A stretch of 64,000 nt of DNA from Kineosporiaceae bacterium (GTDB lineage: Bacteria > Actinomycetota > Actinomycetes > Actinomycetales > Kineosporiaceae). The position numbers and the translations under genes are program-made. The notes beneath the pieces were generated by a model. The model had not been told where the DNA came from and ran no database searches. It saw only the letters and a program-made list of their open reading frames with translations. Within the stretch, counting starts at the first letter, position 1, and each line of letters opens with the position of its first letter. The stretch spans positions 434,001-498,000 of the forward strand of contig JADJPO010000011.1 of NCBI GenBank assembly GCA_016713225.1. The letters are read 5' to 3'. This document shows positions 1 to 8,690 of the stretch, piece by piece.

Positions 1-1389
1 GTCCAGGTGCGCCCAGCGGCGCCGTCCGGCGAAGGACCTCAGGAACAGGGCCGCCGTGATCGCCCCGCCGCCGATCGAGCCGTCCAGCGGCACGTGGCGC
101 AGGTCGGCCACCTCCGAGTGCAGCGCCGGGGTGTAGTCCTCGACCAGGGGCATCCGCCACACCTGCTCGCCGCTCGCCCGGGCCGCGGCCTCGAGCGATC
201 GGGCCAGGGCGTCGTCCTCGGTGAACAACGCGGCATACCGGCGGGCGAGCGCCATGGTCGCCGCCCCCGTCAAGGTGGCGATGTCGATCATCACCTCGGG
301 ATTCAGGTGCGCCTCGGCGTAGGCCAGGGCGTCGGCGAGGACGAGGCGTCCCTCGGCGTCGGTGTTGGCGATCTCGACCGTTCGCCCGCCGTAGCTGGTG
401 ATCACATCGGCCGGACGGTACGAGGAGCCACCGAAGCTGTTCTCCGCCAACGGCAACAACCCGGTGACCGGACGACGCACCCCGGCGTCGCGACACGCGG
501 CCAGCGCGGCGAGCACCGCGGCCGACCCGCTCATGTCCGTCTTCATCGGCACCATCGCCGCCCGCGGCTTGAGCGAGATGCCGCCGGTGTCGAAGGTGAT
601 CCCCTTGCCGATCAGCACCACCGGCGCGCGCCGTGCATCGCCCTCCGGCCGGTAGTCCAGCCGTACCATCGCCGGTGGTGAGGCGGACCCACCGCCCACC
701 GCGACCAACCCACCGAACCCCTCGGCAGCGAGCCGGTCGGCGTCCCAGACGGTGATCGTCAGCCCGGCCTCGGCGGCGACCTGCCTGGCCTGCTCGACCA
801 TCCAGGCAGGGTTCTTGACCGAGGACGGGGTGACGGCCAGCACCCGGGCCCGCACGGTGGCCTCGGCGTCCCGCCGGCCCGCGGCGACCGCCGCGGCGTC
901 CGGGGTGCCGAACATCGTGATGCGCCCCACCGGACGGGCGTCGTCCCGGTTCTTCGTGCCGGTCGCCGGTGGCGCGTACCCGCCGAGCAGCAGGCCGGTC
1001 ACCCCGGCGCGCACCCGCGACCGCTCGCGGCCCGCGACCAGAGAGGTCGCCAGCGTCCGACGGCCCCGAACCCTGCGGCCCAGGGCAGCACCGGCGCGGC
1101 GCAGATCATCGGGCTCCCCGCCCCCGACACCGATCAGCAGCCAGTGCACCGACGCCACCGGCACCCGGGTCACCTCACCGGCCCGCCCCCGCACCTTCTC
1201 GGCGGCGAGCACTGCGTCGAGGTCGATGCCGTGGGCGGCGGCGGCGCGTCGTCCGGCGGCGTCGATCACGACCGGTTCGCCCTCGACGGGACGCCCCACC
1301 GTGGTGGCCAGCACCTCGGCGTCCACCTCGGCATTCGCCTCGGACGGGTTCGGCTCGCCCGTCACCAGTTCACTGATCGGCACCTTCAC
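1..1389 (-). CDS. pepA: leucyl aminopeptidase (M17), C-terminus cut by window edge
   Basis: Cytosolic M17 metallo-aminopeptidase that removes N-terminal residues from peptides. 463 codons are present and the frame runs off the left edge, so about 40 C-terminal residues are missing against the usual ~500. Two family signatures are clear: KGITFDTGGISLKP near residues 262-276, holding the metal/catalytic Lys and Asp, and IANTDAEGRL near residues 340-349, holding the metal-binding Asp and Glu. A MKTDMSG stretch lies between them. The GTG at 1387-1389 is taken as start because it gives the usual short lead into VPISELV; a GTG at 1381-1383 is also possible and neither has a strong Shine-Dalgarno. 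It is transcribed alone, with a hairpin separating it from the gene upstream. Confidence 0.95.
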   Translation of the reverse strand, partial: MKVPISELVTGEPNPSEANAEVDAEVLATTVGRPVEGEPVVIDAAGRRAAAAHGIDLDAVLAAEKVRGRAGEVTRVPVASVHWLLIGVGGGEPDDLRRAGAALGRRVRGRRTLATSLVAGRERSRVRAGVTGLLLGGYAPPATGTKNRDDARPVGRITMFGTPDAAAVAAGRRDAEATVRARVLAVTPSSVKNPAWMVEQARQVAAEAGLTITVWDADRLAAEGFGGLVAVGGGSASPPAMVRLDYRPEGDARRAPVVLIGKGITFDTGGISLKPRAAMVPMKTDMSGSAAVLAALAACRDAGVRRPVTGLLPLAENSFGGSSYRPADVITSYGGRTVEIANTDAEGRLVLADALAYAEAHLNPEVMIDIATLTGAATMALARRYAALFTEDDALARSLEAAARASGEQVWRMPLVEDYTPALHSEVADLRHVPLDGSIGGGAITAALFLRSFAGRRRWAHLD

Positions 1390-1449
1390 GCGGTCAACCT
1401 AGCCGGACCCGCCCTGGCCTCGCCGAACCCTCATCCCGCCGGACAGCAT

Positions 1450-1480
1450 CGAACCCCGGACCGAGTCGGTCCGGGGTTCG
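1450..1480 (-). terminator. hairpin terminator after the DUF3117 gene
   Basis: Perfect 13-bp stem (CGAACCCCGGACC at 1450-1462 against 1468-1480) with a 5-nt loop GAGTC, 38 nt past the DUF3117 stop and 60 nt before the pepA start. There is no T-tract, as is common in high-GC actinomycetes. It probably ends the minus-strand DUF3117 transcript. Confidence 0.75.
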
Positions 1481-1517
1481 TCGCGGTTACTGTCGCGCCA
1501 CCACGATCAACCAGTGA

Positions 1518-1685
1518 TCAGGGGAGGACTGCCTTCAGCGCGTCTCCGAGGTCGCCGGCTTCTGCCGGTGTCAGCTCCACGACGAGCCGCCCGCCACCCT
1601 GAAGGGGCACGCGCATCACGATGCCGCGGCCCTCCTTGGTCACTTCGAGCGGGCCGTCGCCGGTCCTCGGCTTCATGGCCGCCAT
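1518..1685 (-). CDS. DUF3117 small protein
   Basis: A 55-residue protein starting MAAMKPRTGDGPLEVTKEG, with the strongly conserved core VMRVPLQGGGRLVVELTPAE of the actinobacterial DUF3117 family (Rv1211 in M. tuberculosis). Its biochemical role is not known to me. The ATG at 1683-1685 is chosen because GAGGAAAGG lies 6-8 nt upstream and family members begin MAAMKPRTGDGP; an in-frame extension to 1733 has no support. A hairpin follows it. Its position next to tag and the DivIVA-domain gene matches the mycobacterial order. Confidence 0.9.
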   Translation of the reverse strand: MAAMKPRTGDGPLEVTKEGRGIVMRVPLQGGGRLVVELTPAEAGDLGDALKAVLP

Positions 1686-1747
1686 GCGGCATCCCCTTTC
1701 CTCGTGAGGTGCCCGCGCGGGGTGGATCCGCACAGTCCAGTCGGAGC

Positions 1748-1753
1748 ATTATC
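1748..1753 (-). promoter_or_regulatory. possible -10 element of the DUF3117 gene
   Basis: On the minus strand the sequence reads GATAAT, one mismatch from TATAAT, about 63 nt before the DUF3117 start codon, in a GC-rich gap. No convincing -35 lies 16-18 nt upstream, so this is only a candidate. Confidence 0.3.
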
Positions 1754-1817
1754 CCTTGCCGGGCTGCCGGAGGCGAAACGGGGGTCGAAACAGCGTCCGT
1801 CCGGGGTCACGGCAAGG

Positions 1818-3038
1818 TCACGGTGGGAAGCCTCCGACACGCCAGATCGTGACGATCCACACCACTTGGAGCATGAATCCTCCGGCCGTCAGTGCCCGAC
1901 GATAGGCGGCCGACGGCGAGAGCACGAGCAGCAGTACGCCCAGCGGAAAGGTCAACAGCAGATACCGGGCCAGACTCGTCGTGGGGTCCAGGACGGCGAT
2001 CAGATAGGCGCCGTAGGCCACGCACCAGACCCTCAGGTCGGCTCCCAGGACCCGGGCGATCGGGCGGGTCAGCCACCAGAGCATCACCACCGGGATGGCG
2101 ACCAGCAGCACACGCCCCACGAACACCCCGAGGTAGCGGGCCGAGGCATCCAGCCACGGGTCCACGGGCACGAGCCCACGGCCGTACCGCCAGGCGGCCA
2201 TGGTCTCGGTGTACGCCGCCGCACGCCCGGTGACCACCGCAGCGGTGATCGGCCAGCTCACCGCCCCGATCCCCGCGGTCACCAGCAGCCCCGCGGCCGT
2301 CCCCGGCCGATCGCGAAGCCGTCGGACGGCGTGCACGGCGGCCACCAGGGCCAGCGGCACCGCGATCGGGCGGGCGAAGCCGACGATCAGCAGCGCGATC
2401 ATCGCGGCCGGGTACGCCCTGCGTTGCAGGCACCAGAGCACGGTGACCAGCATCAACACCCCGAGGGCGTCGCTGTAGGGCAACTGCAGCGCCGGAGCTG
2501 TCGGGAACGAGCCGAGCAGGGCCACCGACCACAGCGCGACCTGCGGTCCGGCCAACCGCTCGACGAGCGAGCGCAGCACGACCGCCGAGGCCAGGGCACA
2601 CCCGATCGCCACCAGCCAACCTGCCACCGGCCACCCCAGGCCGAGGGCCATCAGGGCCCGCGCGAGCAGCGGGAACACCGGATAGAAGGCCCAGGGGTTC
2701 TGCTTCACCTCACCGGTGAGCGGATCGAGGGGCAACACCTGCGGGTAGCCGCCCTGGGCCACCTTGCGATACCAGGCGCTGTCCCACCGGGCGATGAACT
2801 GCAGGTAGGACCAGTCGGCGGTGCGTCCGGTCGCGTCCACCACGGTGAACCGCGAGGCCCGATCCAGCAGGAAGGCGGTGAGCAGCATGCACCCGGCCAT
2901 CACGACCAGCGCCTGCGCCCAGGGCGGGGTGCGCAGCCACCGGTCGAGCAGGCGGACGAGGCGAGTGTGGCGTCCGGTCAGTCGCGGCAGCCCGACCGGT
3001 GGGGTGGGTGCGGCGGGCAGATCGAGCCGGTCGGTCAT
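1818..3038 (-). CDS. polytopic membrane protein, PIG-V-like mannosyltransferase
   Basis: A 406-residue multi-pass membrane protein. Near residue 75, after the first membrane segment, it has RWDSAWYRKVAQGGYP, resembling the WDxxWYxxIAxxGY motif of PIG-V-type mannosyltransferases, which use polyprenyl-phosphate sugar donors in the membrane. At least eight hydrophobic helices follow, with no soluble domain. The start ATG at 3036-3038 overlaps the tag stop codon (ATGA), so it is translationally coupled as the last gene of the DivIVA-SRPBCC-tag operon. The sugar donor and acceptor are not inferable. Assignment to the PIG-V/GT-C superfamily rests on one motif and topology. Confidence 0.75.
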   Translation of the reverse strand: MTDRLDLPAAPTPPVGLPRLTGRHTRLVRLLDRWLRTPPWAQALVVMAGCMLLTAFLLDRASRFTVVDATGRTADWSYLQFIARWDSAWYRKVAQGGYPQVLPLDPLTGEVKQNPWAFYPVFPLLARALMALGLGWPVAGWLVAIGCALASAVVLRSLVERLAGPQVALWSVALLGSFPTAPALQLPYSDALGVLMLVTVLWCLQRRAYPAAMIALLIVGFARPIAVPLALVAAVHAVRRLRDRPGTAAGLLVTAGIGAVSWPITAAVVTGRAAAYTETMAAWRYGRGLVPVDPWLDASARYLGVFVGRVLLVAIPVVMLWWLTRPIARVLGADLRVWCVAYGAYLIAVLDPTTSLARYLLLTFPLGVLLLVLSPSAAYRRALTAGGFMLQVVWIVTIWRVGGFPP

Positions 3039-3685
3039 CCCGGGCCACCCGGCGTGTCGGAGGCGTGACGCGCCCAGCACCCCTGGAGGTGATCGTTCAC
3101 CAGCCCACAGGCCTGCATCGCCGCGTAGGCCGTGGTGGGGCCGACGAAGACCATCCCGTGCCGGCGCAGGGCCTTGGCCAGGGCGACCGAGGACGGCGTC
3201 TTCGCGGGCACGTCCCCCAACCGAACCGGCACCGGACGGGCGTCGGCCGGAGCCTCGGGGAGGTCGGCGTCCCGGACGGCGAACGACCACACCAGCGCAT
3301 CCAGGCCGCCGTGCTCGCGCAACGCCACCACGGCGGCGGCGTTGGTGATCGCCGCATCGATCTTGGCTCGGTTGCGCACGATCGCGGCATCGGCCATCAG
3401 TCGCGCTCGATCGGCATCGGTGAAGGCGGCCACGGCCTCGGGATCGAACCCGGCGAACGCCTGCCGGAACCCCTCGCGCTTGCGCAGGATCGTCAGCCAC
3501 GACAACCCCGACTGGAACGCCTCCAGGGTGAACCGTTCGAACAGCGCCTGGTCGCCGTGCACCGCTCGACCCCACTCGGTGTCGTGATAGCCGACGTAGT
3601 CGGGGGCCGAGACACCCCACGCACAGCGCGCGAGCCCGTCGTCCCCGATCACCAGCCCGCCGGCGGCGAGGTCCGGTTCGCTCAC
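3035..3685 (-). CDS. tag: DNA-3-methyladenine glycosylase I
   Basis: Excises 3-methyladenine from alkylated DNA at the start of base excision repair. 216 residues, against about 190 for E. coli Tag. The zinc-site residues expected from E. coli Tag are visible: Cys in ARCAWG and His in GYHDTEWG near the N-terminus, and the His and Cys of NDHLQGC near the C-terminus. Also present are FERFTLEAFQSGLSW and GFDPEAVAAF. The GTG at 3683-3685 is the start: GAGGAG lies 8 nt upstream and the codon overlaps the preceding stop (GTGA). It is the third gene of a four-gene operon, as in the mycobacterial Rv1209-Rv1210 neighbourhood. Confidence 0.93.
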   Translation of the reverse strand: MSEPDLAAGGLVIGDDGLARCAWGVSAPDYVGYHDTEWGRAVHGDQALFERFTLEAFQSGLSWLTILRKREGFRQAFAGFDPEAVAAFTDADRARLMADAAIVRNRAKIDAAITNAAAVVALREHGGLDALVWSFAVRDADLPEAPADARPVPVRLGDVPAKTPSSVALAKALRRHGMVFVGPTTAYAAMQACGLVNDHLQGCWARHASDTPGGPG

Positions 3686-4161
3686 TGCACCTGCTCCTCG
3701 TGTTCGATGTCGCGGGCCATCGCCCGCAGCACCCGGTCGAGCCCGAGTCCGGTGACGACGGCGATCAGCCGAACCAGCGGCCGGGGCACCACGACGTCCT
3801 CGACCCAGTGCACCCGGCTGCGGCCGGCGTCCAGTGGCTCGACCTCGAACTCGGCGCCGCCCCGGACGACGCGACCCAGTTTGACGACCTCGCAGCGGCC
3901 GGTGGCCCCGCCCTCGGGTGGCTGCCAGGCCACGACCTCCATCACGTCGTCGAACCCGAGAGCCGCCAACGGGCGTGGCGCCGCGGTACGCCCGACGAAG
4001 CGCGCACCGAGACCCAGCCCGGACGGCGTGAGCGTACGCACCGTGGTCAGCGGCACCCAGGCACCGTGCCGGGGCCAGTCCACCAACACCGCCCAGACCT
4101 GCTCGGCGGGCGCCGCCACGTCGATCGTGCGCAGAACCCGGCACCGCGCGAGCAGCCTCAC
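3682..4161 (-). CDS. SRPBCC (polyketide cyclase/START-like) protein
   Basis: A 159-residue soluble protein of the SRPBCC helix-grip fold. The N-terminal pattern RTIDVAAPAEQVWAVLVDWP and the following WVPLTTVRTL strand are typical of polyketide-cyclase/dehydrase-like lipid or small-ligand binders. It sits between the DivIVA-domain gene (6 nt gap) and tag (GTGA overlap). The ligand is unknown, and nothing in the sequence ties it directly to DNA repair. Confidence 0.85.
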   Translation of the reverse strand: MRLLARCRVLRTIDVAAPAEQVWAVLVDWPRHGAWVPLTTVRTLTPSGLGLGARFVGRTAAPRPLAALGFDDVMEVVAWQPPEGGATGRCEVVKLGRVVRGGAEFEVEPLDAGRSRVHWVEDVVVPRPLVRLIAVVTGLGLDRVLRAMARDIEHEEQVQ

Positions 4162-4167
4162 CGGCGC

Positions 4168-4569
4168 TCAGTCCTCGGTGTGGGGCCGGCGCATCGGCGG
4201 GTGGTTGGCGTAGGCGTCGTCGGCGTAGGGCTCGTCCAGGTAGGGCTGCTCGACGTAGGCATCGACCAGGGCCGGCTGGTGGCCGGGCTCGGTCGGCACC
4301 TGGCTGAGTCGCTCGATCTCGGCGTCCCGGCGGGCCAGTTCCTCCGCCAACCGGTCGAAGGCGGCATCCACCTGGTCCATGCGATAGCCGCGCAGCGCCG
4401 GGGCGAACCGGACGTGGTCGAGGTCGCCCACCACGAGTTCGCCGTCCGGCAGACCGGTGGGCGGCAGCGACGACGTGGCGGCGTCCAGACCGCCCCCGAT
4501 GCGTCCGAGCGCTACGGCGACGACCAGTCCGAGGACCACGATCGTGAGCACGATGAAGACGAGCGTCAC
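4168..4569 (-). CDS. membrane-anchored DivIVA-domain protein
   Basis: 133 residues: one N-terminal membrane helix (LVFIVLTIVVLGLVVAVALG, residues 3-22), then a short DivIVA-type motif FAPALRGYRMDQVDAAFDRL near residues 55-74, a short coiled coil (LAEELARRDAEIERL), and a tail rich in Tyr, Asp and Pro. Rv1209 of M. tuberculosis, beside tagA, has the same plan. A role at the cell pole or septum is plausible from the domain but not shown. It is the first gene of the operon with the SRPBCC, tag and PIG-V-like genes. Confidence 0.88.
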   Translation of the reverse strand: MTLVFIVLTIVVLGLVVAVALGRIGGGLDAATSSLPPTGLPDGELVVGDLDHVRFAPALRGYRMDQVDAAFDRLAEELARRDAEIERLSQVPTEPGHQPALVDAYVEQPYLDEPYADDAYANHPPMRRPHTED

Positions 4570-4676
4570 GCGCTGATCCTCGCATATGCCGCTGTGCAGC
4601 CGATCCCCTGCGGGCCAGGGGACGTACCTCGCCCGATCGAGGACCAGACGAGGCTCCCGGTGAGTTGCGCGCGCTG

Positions 4677-5201
4677 TCAGAGCCGGCGGTACATCACGTG
4701 CAGGCCGACCAGACCGTGCCGGGCGCTGCGGAAGGCCTGCGGCACCGTGCCGATGATCTCGAAGCCGAGCGTGCGCCAGAGGTCGACGGCGCCGGTATTG
4801 GTCTCGACCACCGCGTTGAACTGCATCGCCGCGAACCCGGCGGCCTGCGCCCGGGCCAGCACCGCCTCGGCCAGCAGCCGGCCGACGCCGCGACCGCGCG
4901 CTGCCGAGGCGACCATGAAGCTCGCCGTCGCGACGTGATCACCGCGGCCGGGCCGGTTCGGCCCGTACTTGGCCGAGCCGAGCACCTCGCCCTCACCGTC
5001 CACCGCGACCAGCACCTGCATCGGTGCGGGTTCGAACCACAGCGGGCGCGCGTCGTCCGGGCCGAGGCCCTCGGGGTAGGCATAGGTCTCGCCGTCCGCG
5101 ACGATCGTCGACCAGAAGGGCCAGATCGCGGGCCAGTCCGCCTCACTCGCCTCGCGGACGACGAGCCGGCGTGCCGGGTCGTCGACGGGTTTGCCGGTCA
5201 T
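4677..5201 (-). CDS. GNAT family N-acetyltransferase
   Basis: 174-residue GNAT enzyme. Motif A, the acetyl-CoA pyrophosphate loop, is ASAARGRGVGRLLAEAVL near residues 108-125; strand beta5 and helix alpha4 follow as MQFNAVVETNTGAVDLWRTL and GFEIIGTVP. This arrangement is usual in phosphinothricin/L-amino-acid acetyltransferase-like proteins, but the substrate cannot be read from sequence. It stands alone, 29 nt before the end of acdS on the same strand. Confidence 0.9.
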   Translation of the reverse strand: MTGKPVDDPARRLVVREASEADWPAIWPFWSTIVADGETYAYPEGLGPDDARPLWFEPAPMQVLVAVDGEGEVLGSAKYGPNRPGRGDHVATASFMVASAARGRGVGRLLAEAVLARAQAAGFAAMQFNAVVETNTGAVDLWRTLGFEIIGTVPQAFRSARHGLVGLHVMYRRL

Positions 5202-5230
5202 CGCGTGCTCACGCCGTCCTCACGATGTGC

Positions 5231-6250
5231 TCACGACGTGAACAGGCCGCTGTAGGCGTTGAGGGCCGGCTGTCCGCCGAGGTGGGCATAGAGCACGGTC
5301 GAGTCCTCGGCGATCTCGCCGCTGCCGACCAGGTCGATCAGCCCCGCCATCGACTTGCCCTCGTAGACCGGGTCGAGGATCACGCCCTCCAGGCTGCCCA
5401 CCAGGCGGATCGCGTCGAGGGTGGACTGCACGGGAATGCCGTACTTGTCCCCCGCCCACCCCTCGAGCACCGTGATCTCGTCATCACGCAGCTCGCGGCC
5501 CAGGCCGATCACCTCGGCGGTCCCCCGGGCGATCCGCTCCACCTGGTCGCGGGTCTCGGCCAGCGTCGCGGAGGCGTCGATGCCGATCACCCGGCGCGGC
5601 CGCGGGCCGTCGGGCAGGTCGGCGAAGCCGGCGATCATGCCGGCATGGGTCGAGCCGGTCACGGTGCAGACCACGATGGTGTCGAAGAAGACGCCGAGCT
5701 CGGCCTCCTGCGCGGCGACCTCGTGCGCCCACCCGGCGAACCCCACCCCGCCCAGGCGGTGATCGGAGGCCCCCGCCGGGATCGCGTAGGGCACCCCACC
5801 TCGGGCCCGGACGTCGTCCAGCGCCTGCCGCCAGCTGTCCTTGAACCCGATGCCGAACCCGGACGGGTCGAGGCGTACCTCGGCACCCATGATCCGCGAC
5901 AGCATGATGTTGCCGACCCGGTCGTTGACCACATCCGGCCAGTCGACCCACTTCTCTTGCACCAGAACGCACTTCATACCCAGATGGGCGGCGACGGCGG
6001 CCACCTGACGCGTGTGGTTGGACTGGAAGCCACCGATCGAGACCAGGGTGTCGGCGCCCTGCGCGAGCGCCTCGGGAACCAGGTACTCGAGCTTGCGCAC
6101 CTTGTTGCCGCCGTAGGCCAGGCCGCTGTTGCAGTCCTCCCGCTTGGCCCAGATCGCCGGGCCACCCAGGTGGGCGGACAAGCGCTTCAACGGGTGCACG
6201 GGGCTGGGCCCGAACATCAACGGGTACCGCGGGAGGTCGCTGATCGCCAT
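5231..6250 (-). CDS. acdS: 1-aminocyclopropane-1-carboxylate deaminase
   Basis: PLP enzyme that opens and deaminates ACC to 2-oxobutyrate and ammonia. 339 residues, almost the size of Pseudomonas AcdS (338). Diagnostic stretches are KREDCNSGLAYGGNKVRKLE, with the PLP Lys in GGNK, and GGFQSNHTRQVAAVAAHLG. The two residues used to separate true ACC deaminases from D-cysteine desulfhydrases are both present: the Glu of DPVYEGKSM and the Leu of HLGGQPALNAY. The start is set at ATG 6248-6250; a GTG at 6257-6259 is also possible and neither has a clear Shine-Dalgarno. It diverges from the class III aminotransferase across a 210-nt gap. Activity is inferred from residues, not shown. Confidence 0.93.
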   Translation of the reverse strand: MAISDLPRYPLMFGPSPVHPLKRLSAHLGGPAIWAKREDCNSGLAYGGNKVRKLEYLVPEALAQGADTLVSIGGFQSNHTRQVAAVAAHLGMKCVLVQEKWVDWPDVVNDRVGNIMLSRIMGAEVRLDPSGFGIGFKDSWRQALDDVRARGGVPYAIPAGASDHRLGGVGFAGWAHEVAAQEAELGVFFDTIVVCTVTGSTHAGMIAGFADLPDGPRPRRVIGIDASATLAETRDQVERIARGTAEVIGLGRELRDDEITVLEGWAGDKYGIPVQSTLDAIRLVGSLEGVILDPVYEGKSMAGLIDLVGSGEIAEDSTVLYAHLGGQPALNAYSGLFTS

Positions 6251-6460
6251 GGCGCACACGATGCCACGAGCGGCCCAGAGCCACGGTCACGAACTGGTCG
6301 TGCCGTATAGACCTACGGAATCGGTTGTATTGGTCCCGATCGGCACACGCCTTCCGCAGTCCAGTAGGCGTTTCACAACGCATACGGCATGATGGACGAC
6401 ATTCCTCTCGCTGAGCCCTGCGCTGAGTGACACCAAGCCCGCCTCCCTGGAGCCGACAAA
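6251..6460. promoter_or_regulatory. divergent control region between acdS and the aminotransferase
   Basis: This 210-nt gap is richer in A+T than its surroundings and must carry both promoters. Two short inverted repeats stand out: CCGTA-N6-TACGG (6303-6318) and GCGTT-TCAC-AACGC (6368-6381). Either could be an operator. No regulator gene is adjacent in the window, and I could not place -35/-10 boxes with confidence. Confidence 0.4.
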
Positions 6461-7870
6461 GTGACCGAGACCCGGACCTGGCCCGCCCACGACCCTGCGA
6501 CCCGCCGGTCGCTGCCGACCACCTCGACCCCACTGGACCCGGCACGCGTCGAGCAGCTGCTCGTCGCCGAGTGGGAGCGCTTCACCGCGGCCACGCCGGG
6601 CTCGGCCGCCCACAACCTGCAGGCCAGCAAGTCCCTCCCGCTCGGGGTCACCTCCTCGTTCCAGCACTGGGACCCGTACCCGATCTCGATCGCCTCGGCG
6701 CGCGGCGCCTGGCTGACCGACGTCGACGGCCGCCGACTGCTCGACCTGTCGATGGGTTTCGGCGCCATGATGGTCGGCCACCTCAACCCGGTCGTGGTCG
6801 AGCATGTTCGGCACGCGCTCGAGTCGGTCGGCACGCTGTTCGTCACCCCCTCGCCCACCGCGACCGAGGTCGCCGAGCTCTTCCAGCAGCGCTTCGGGCT
6901 CGACCTGCTGCGCTTCACCCAGTCCGGTACCGAGTCGCTGATGTACGCCGTCCGCGCGGCTCGCGCGTACACCCAGCGCAAGGCGATCATCAAGATCGAG
7001 GGCGGCTACCACGGCGGCTACGACCCGCTGCAGGTGTCGGTCAAGCCGGGCCTGGACGAGATCGGCCCCGCCGACGCCCCGACGCCGCAGGTTCCCTTCG
7101 ACGTCGAGGCCGGCACGGTGCACGTCGTGCCCTACAACGACCTGCCGCGGCTCCAGACGATCCTGGCCGAGCACGGTCGCGACATCGCCTGTGTCGTCAT
7201 GGAGCCGGTGCTCGAGAACCTCGCGATCGTGGTGCCGGACGAGGGCTACCTCGCCGGGGTCCGGGCGGCCTGCGACGCCAGCGGCGTCCTGCTGATCTTC
7301 GACGAGGTCAAGACCGGACTGACCGCGGGCTATGCCGGCGCGTCCCAGCGACTCGGCGTCCGGCCCGATCTGATCACCCTCGCCAAGAGCATCGGCGGCG
7401 GGCTGCCGCTGGCGGCGTTCGGCGGACGCCGCGAGGTCATGCAGGTCGTGGTCGACGGGCGGATGGCGCACTTCGGCACGTACAACGGCAACCCGCTGGT
7501 GATGGCCGCCGCTCGGGCCGTCGACGAGATCTGCACCCATGAGGCACTGGCGGCCGCCGAAGGCATCAACGTGCGCACCCTGGACGCGATCGACGAGGTC
7601 ATCACCGAGTTCGAGCTGCCGGCGCACACCGTCGGGCTCGGCCTGAAGGGCTGCATCACGTGGTCGACCACCCCGGTGCGCAACTACCGCGACTACAAGG
7701 CCACCGACTTCCGCGTGGCCGAGTTGTCGTGGCTGTGGGGCGTCAACCGCAACATCCTCACCCCGCCCGGGCTCGACGAGCAGTGGCTGGTGTCGTTGGC
7801 GCACACCGACGACGAGATGGCGGTGCTGGTGTCGGACTTCCGGCAGCTGGCCCAGGCCCTGCGGGCCTGA
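6461..7870 (+). CDS. class III PLP-dependent aminotransferase (GSA-aminomutase-like)
   Basis: 469-residue fold-type I aminotransferase. Seen are the cofactor-binding segment FTQSGTESLMYAVRAARAYT, the Asp-containing strand GVLLIFDEVKTG, and the Schiff-base Lys in ITLAKSIGGGLPLAAFGG. HFGTYNGNPLVMAAA is typical of glutamate-1-semialdehyde aminomutase-like and beta-amino-acid aminotransferases. The start is GTG 6461, with only a weak TGGAG upstream. There are no heme-pathway genes near, so a catabolic role is likelier than hemL. Divergent pairing with acdS hints at shared amino acid metabolism; that link is inference. Confidence 0.85.
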   Translation: MTETRTWPAHDPATRRSLPTTSTPLDPARVEQLLVAEWERFTAATPGSAAHNLQASKSLPLGVTSSFQHWDPYPISIASARGAWLTDVDGRRLLDLSMGFGAMMVGHLNPVVVEHVRHALESVGTLFVTPSPTATEVAELFQQRFGLDLLRFTQSGTESLMYAVRAARAYTQRKAIIKIEGGYHGGYDPLQVSVKPGLDEIGPADAPTPQVPFDVEAGTVHVVPYNDLPRLQTILAEHGRDIACVVMEPVLENLAIVVPDEGYLAGVRAACDASGVLLIFDEVKTGLTAGYAGASQRLGVRPDLITLAKSIGGGLPLAAFGGRREVMQVVVDGRMAHFGTYNGNPLVMAAARAVDEICTHEALAAAEGINVRTLDAIDEVITEFELPAHTVGLGLKGCITWSTTPVRNYRDYKATDFRVAELSWLWGVNRNILTPPGLDEQWLVSLAHTDDEMAVLVSDFRQLAQALRA

Positions 7871-7912
7871 GTCGGCGGGCGGCAACCTGCCCGTTCACCG
7901 GATCGCGCCCGT

Positions 7913-8614
7913 TCAACCCACCTCGGCCTGCGCTGCCTCGGCACGGGCTCGCGTCAGCACGTCGGCGAAGGCCTCCACCGGCTGTGCCCCGCTGACGCCG
8001 TAGCGACGGTCGACGACGAAGAACGGGACGCCGCTGACACCCAACGAGCGCGCCATGTCCTGGTCGGCCCGCACTGCGTCCGCATGGCGGTCACCGGCCA
8101 GGACGTCGCGGGCCAGGGTCTCGGGCAGGCCGGCCTCGACGGCCAGCCGCACCAGGGTCTCGACGTCCCCGATGTCCTGCCGGTGGGTGAAGTGGGCCGC
8201 GAGCAGGGCTTCCTTCAGGGCCGACTGCACCGCCGGACCGCCGTGGGCCAATGCGGCGTGCAGCAGCCGGTGCGCATCGATGGTGTTGGTGAGTACCGCG
8301 GCACTCTGGTCGTAGGTCAGGCCGTCGGCGGCCGCGATCGCGTCGACCTGCGCCACCATCTGCTCGGCCTGGGCGATCCGAGCGGCCGGCTCACCGGTGC
8401 CGTACTTGCCGGCCAGGTACTCGACGGTGCGTGGGCGGGGCCGGCCGTCGCCCGGCCTGGGGGCCGAGGGGTCGAGTTGGAACGAGCGGTAGATCACCTC
8501 GACGTCGTCCCGATGGGCGAAGCCGGCCAGTGCGGCCTCGAACCGCCGCTTGCCGATGTAGCACCACGGGCACACGACGTCGGACCAGATCTCGACCTGG
8601 ATCGGGGTTGTCAT
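7913..8614 (-). CDS. DsbA family oxidoreductase, FrnE-like
   Basis: 233-residue thioredoxin-fold protein with the active site CPWC in SDVVCPWCYIGKRRF near residues 15-18, a helical insertion, and the cis-Pro loop GVSGVPFFVV near residue 188. The length and the CPWCYIGK context fit the cytosolic FrnE/2-hydroxychromene-isomerase-like branch; no signal peptide is present. ATG 8612-8614 (MTTPIQ) is preferred over an upstream in-frame start because the fold begins right after it. It converges on the aminotransferase with a 42-nt gap. Confidence 0.9.
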   Translation of the reverse strand: MTTPIQVEIWSDVVCPWCYIGKRRFEAALAGFAHRDDVEVIYRSFQLDPSAPRPGDGRPRPRTVEYLAGKYGTGEPAARIAQAEQMVAQVDAIAAADGLTYDQSAAVLTNTIDAHRLLHAALAHGGPAVQSALKEALLAAHFTHRQDIGDVETLVRLAVEAGLPETLARDVLAGDRHADAVRADQDMARSLGVSGVPFFVVDRRYGVSGAQPVEAFADVLTRARAEAAQAEVG

Positions 8615-8690
8615 GCCGCGGACAACTGCCACCGAGGTGATCCGATTCCCGATGGCGCCGACCGATCGCCGAGCGCGCTGCCTGCCACCG

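Noticed and set aside
4604..4622. Small hairpin TCCCCT/AGGGGA after the GNAT gene
   Set aside because: Only 6 bp with a 7-nt loop and no T-tract; too weak to call a terminator.
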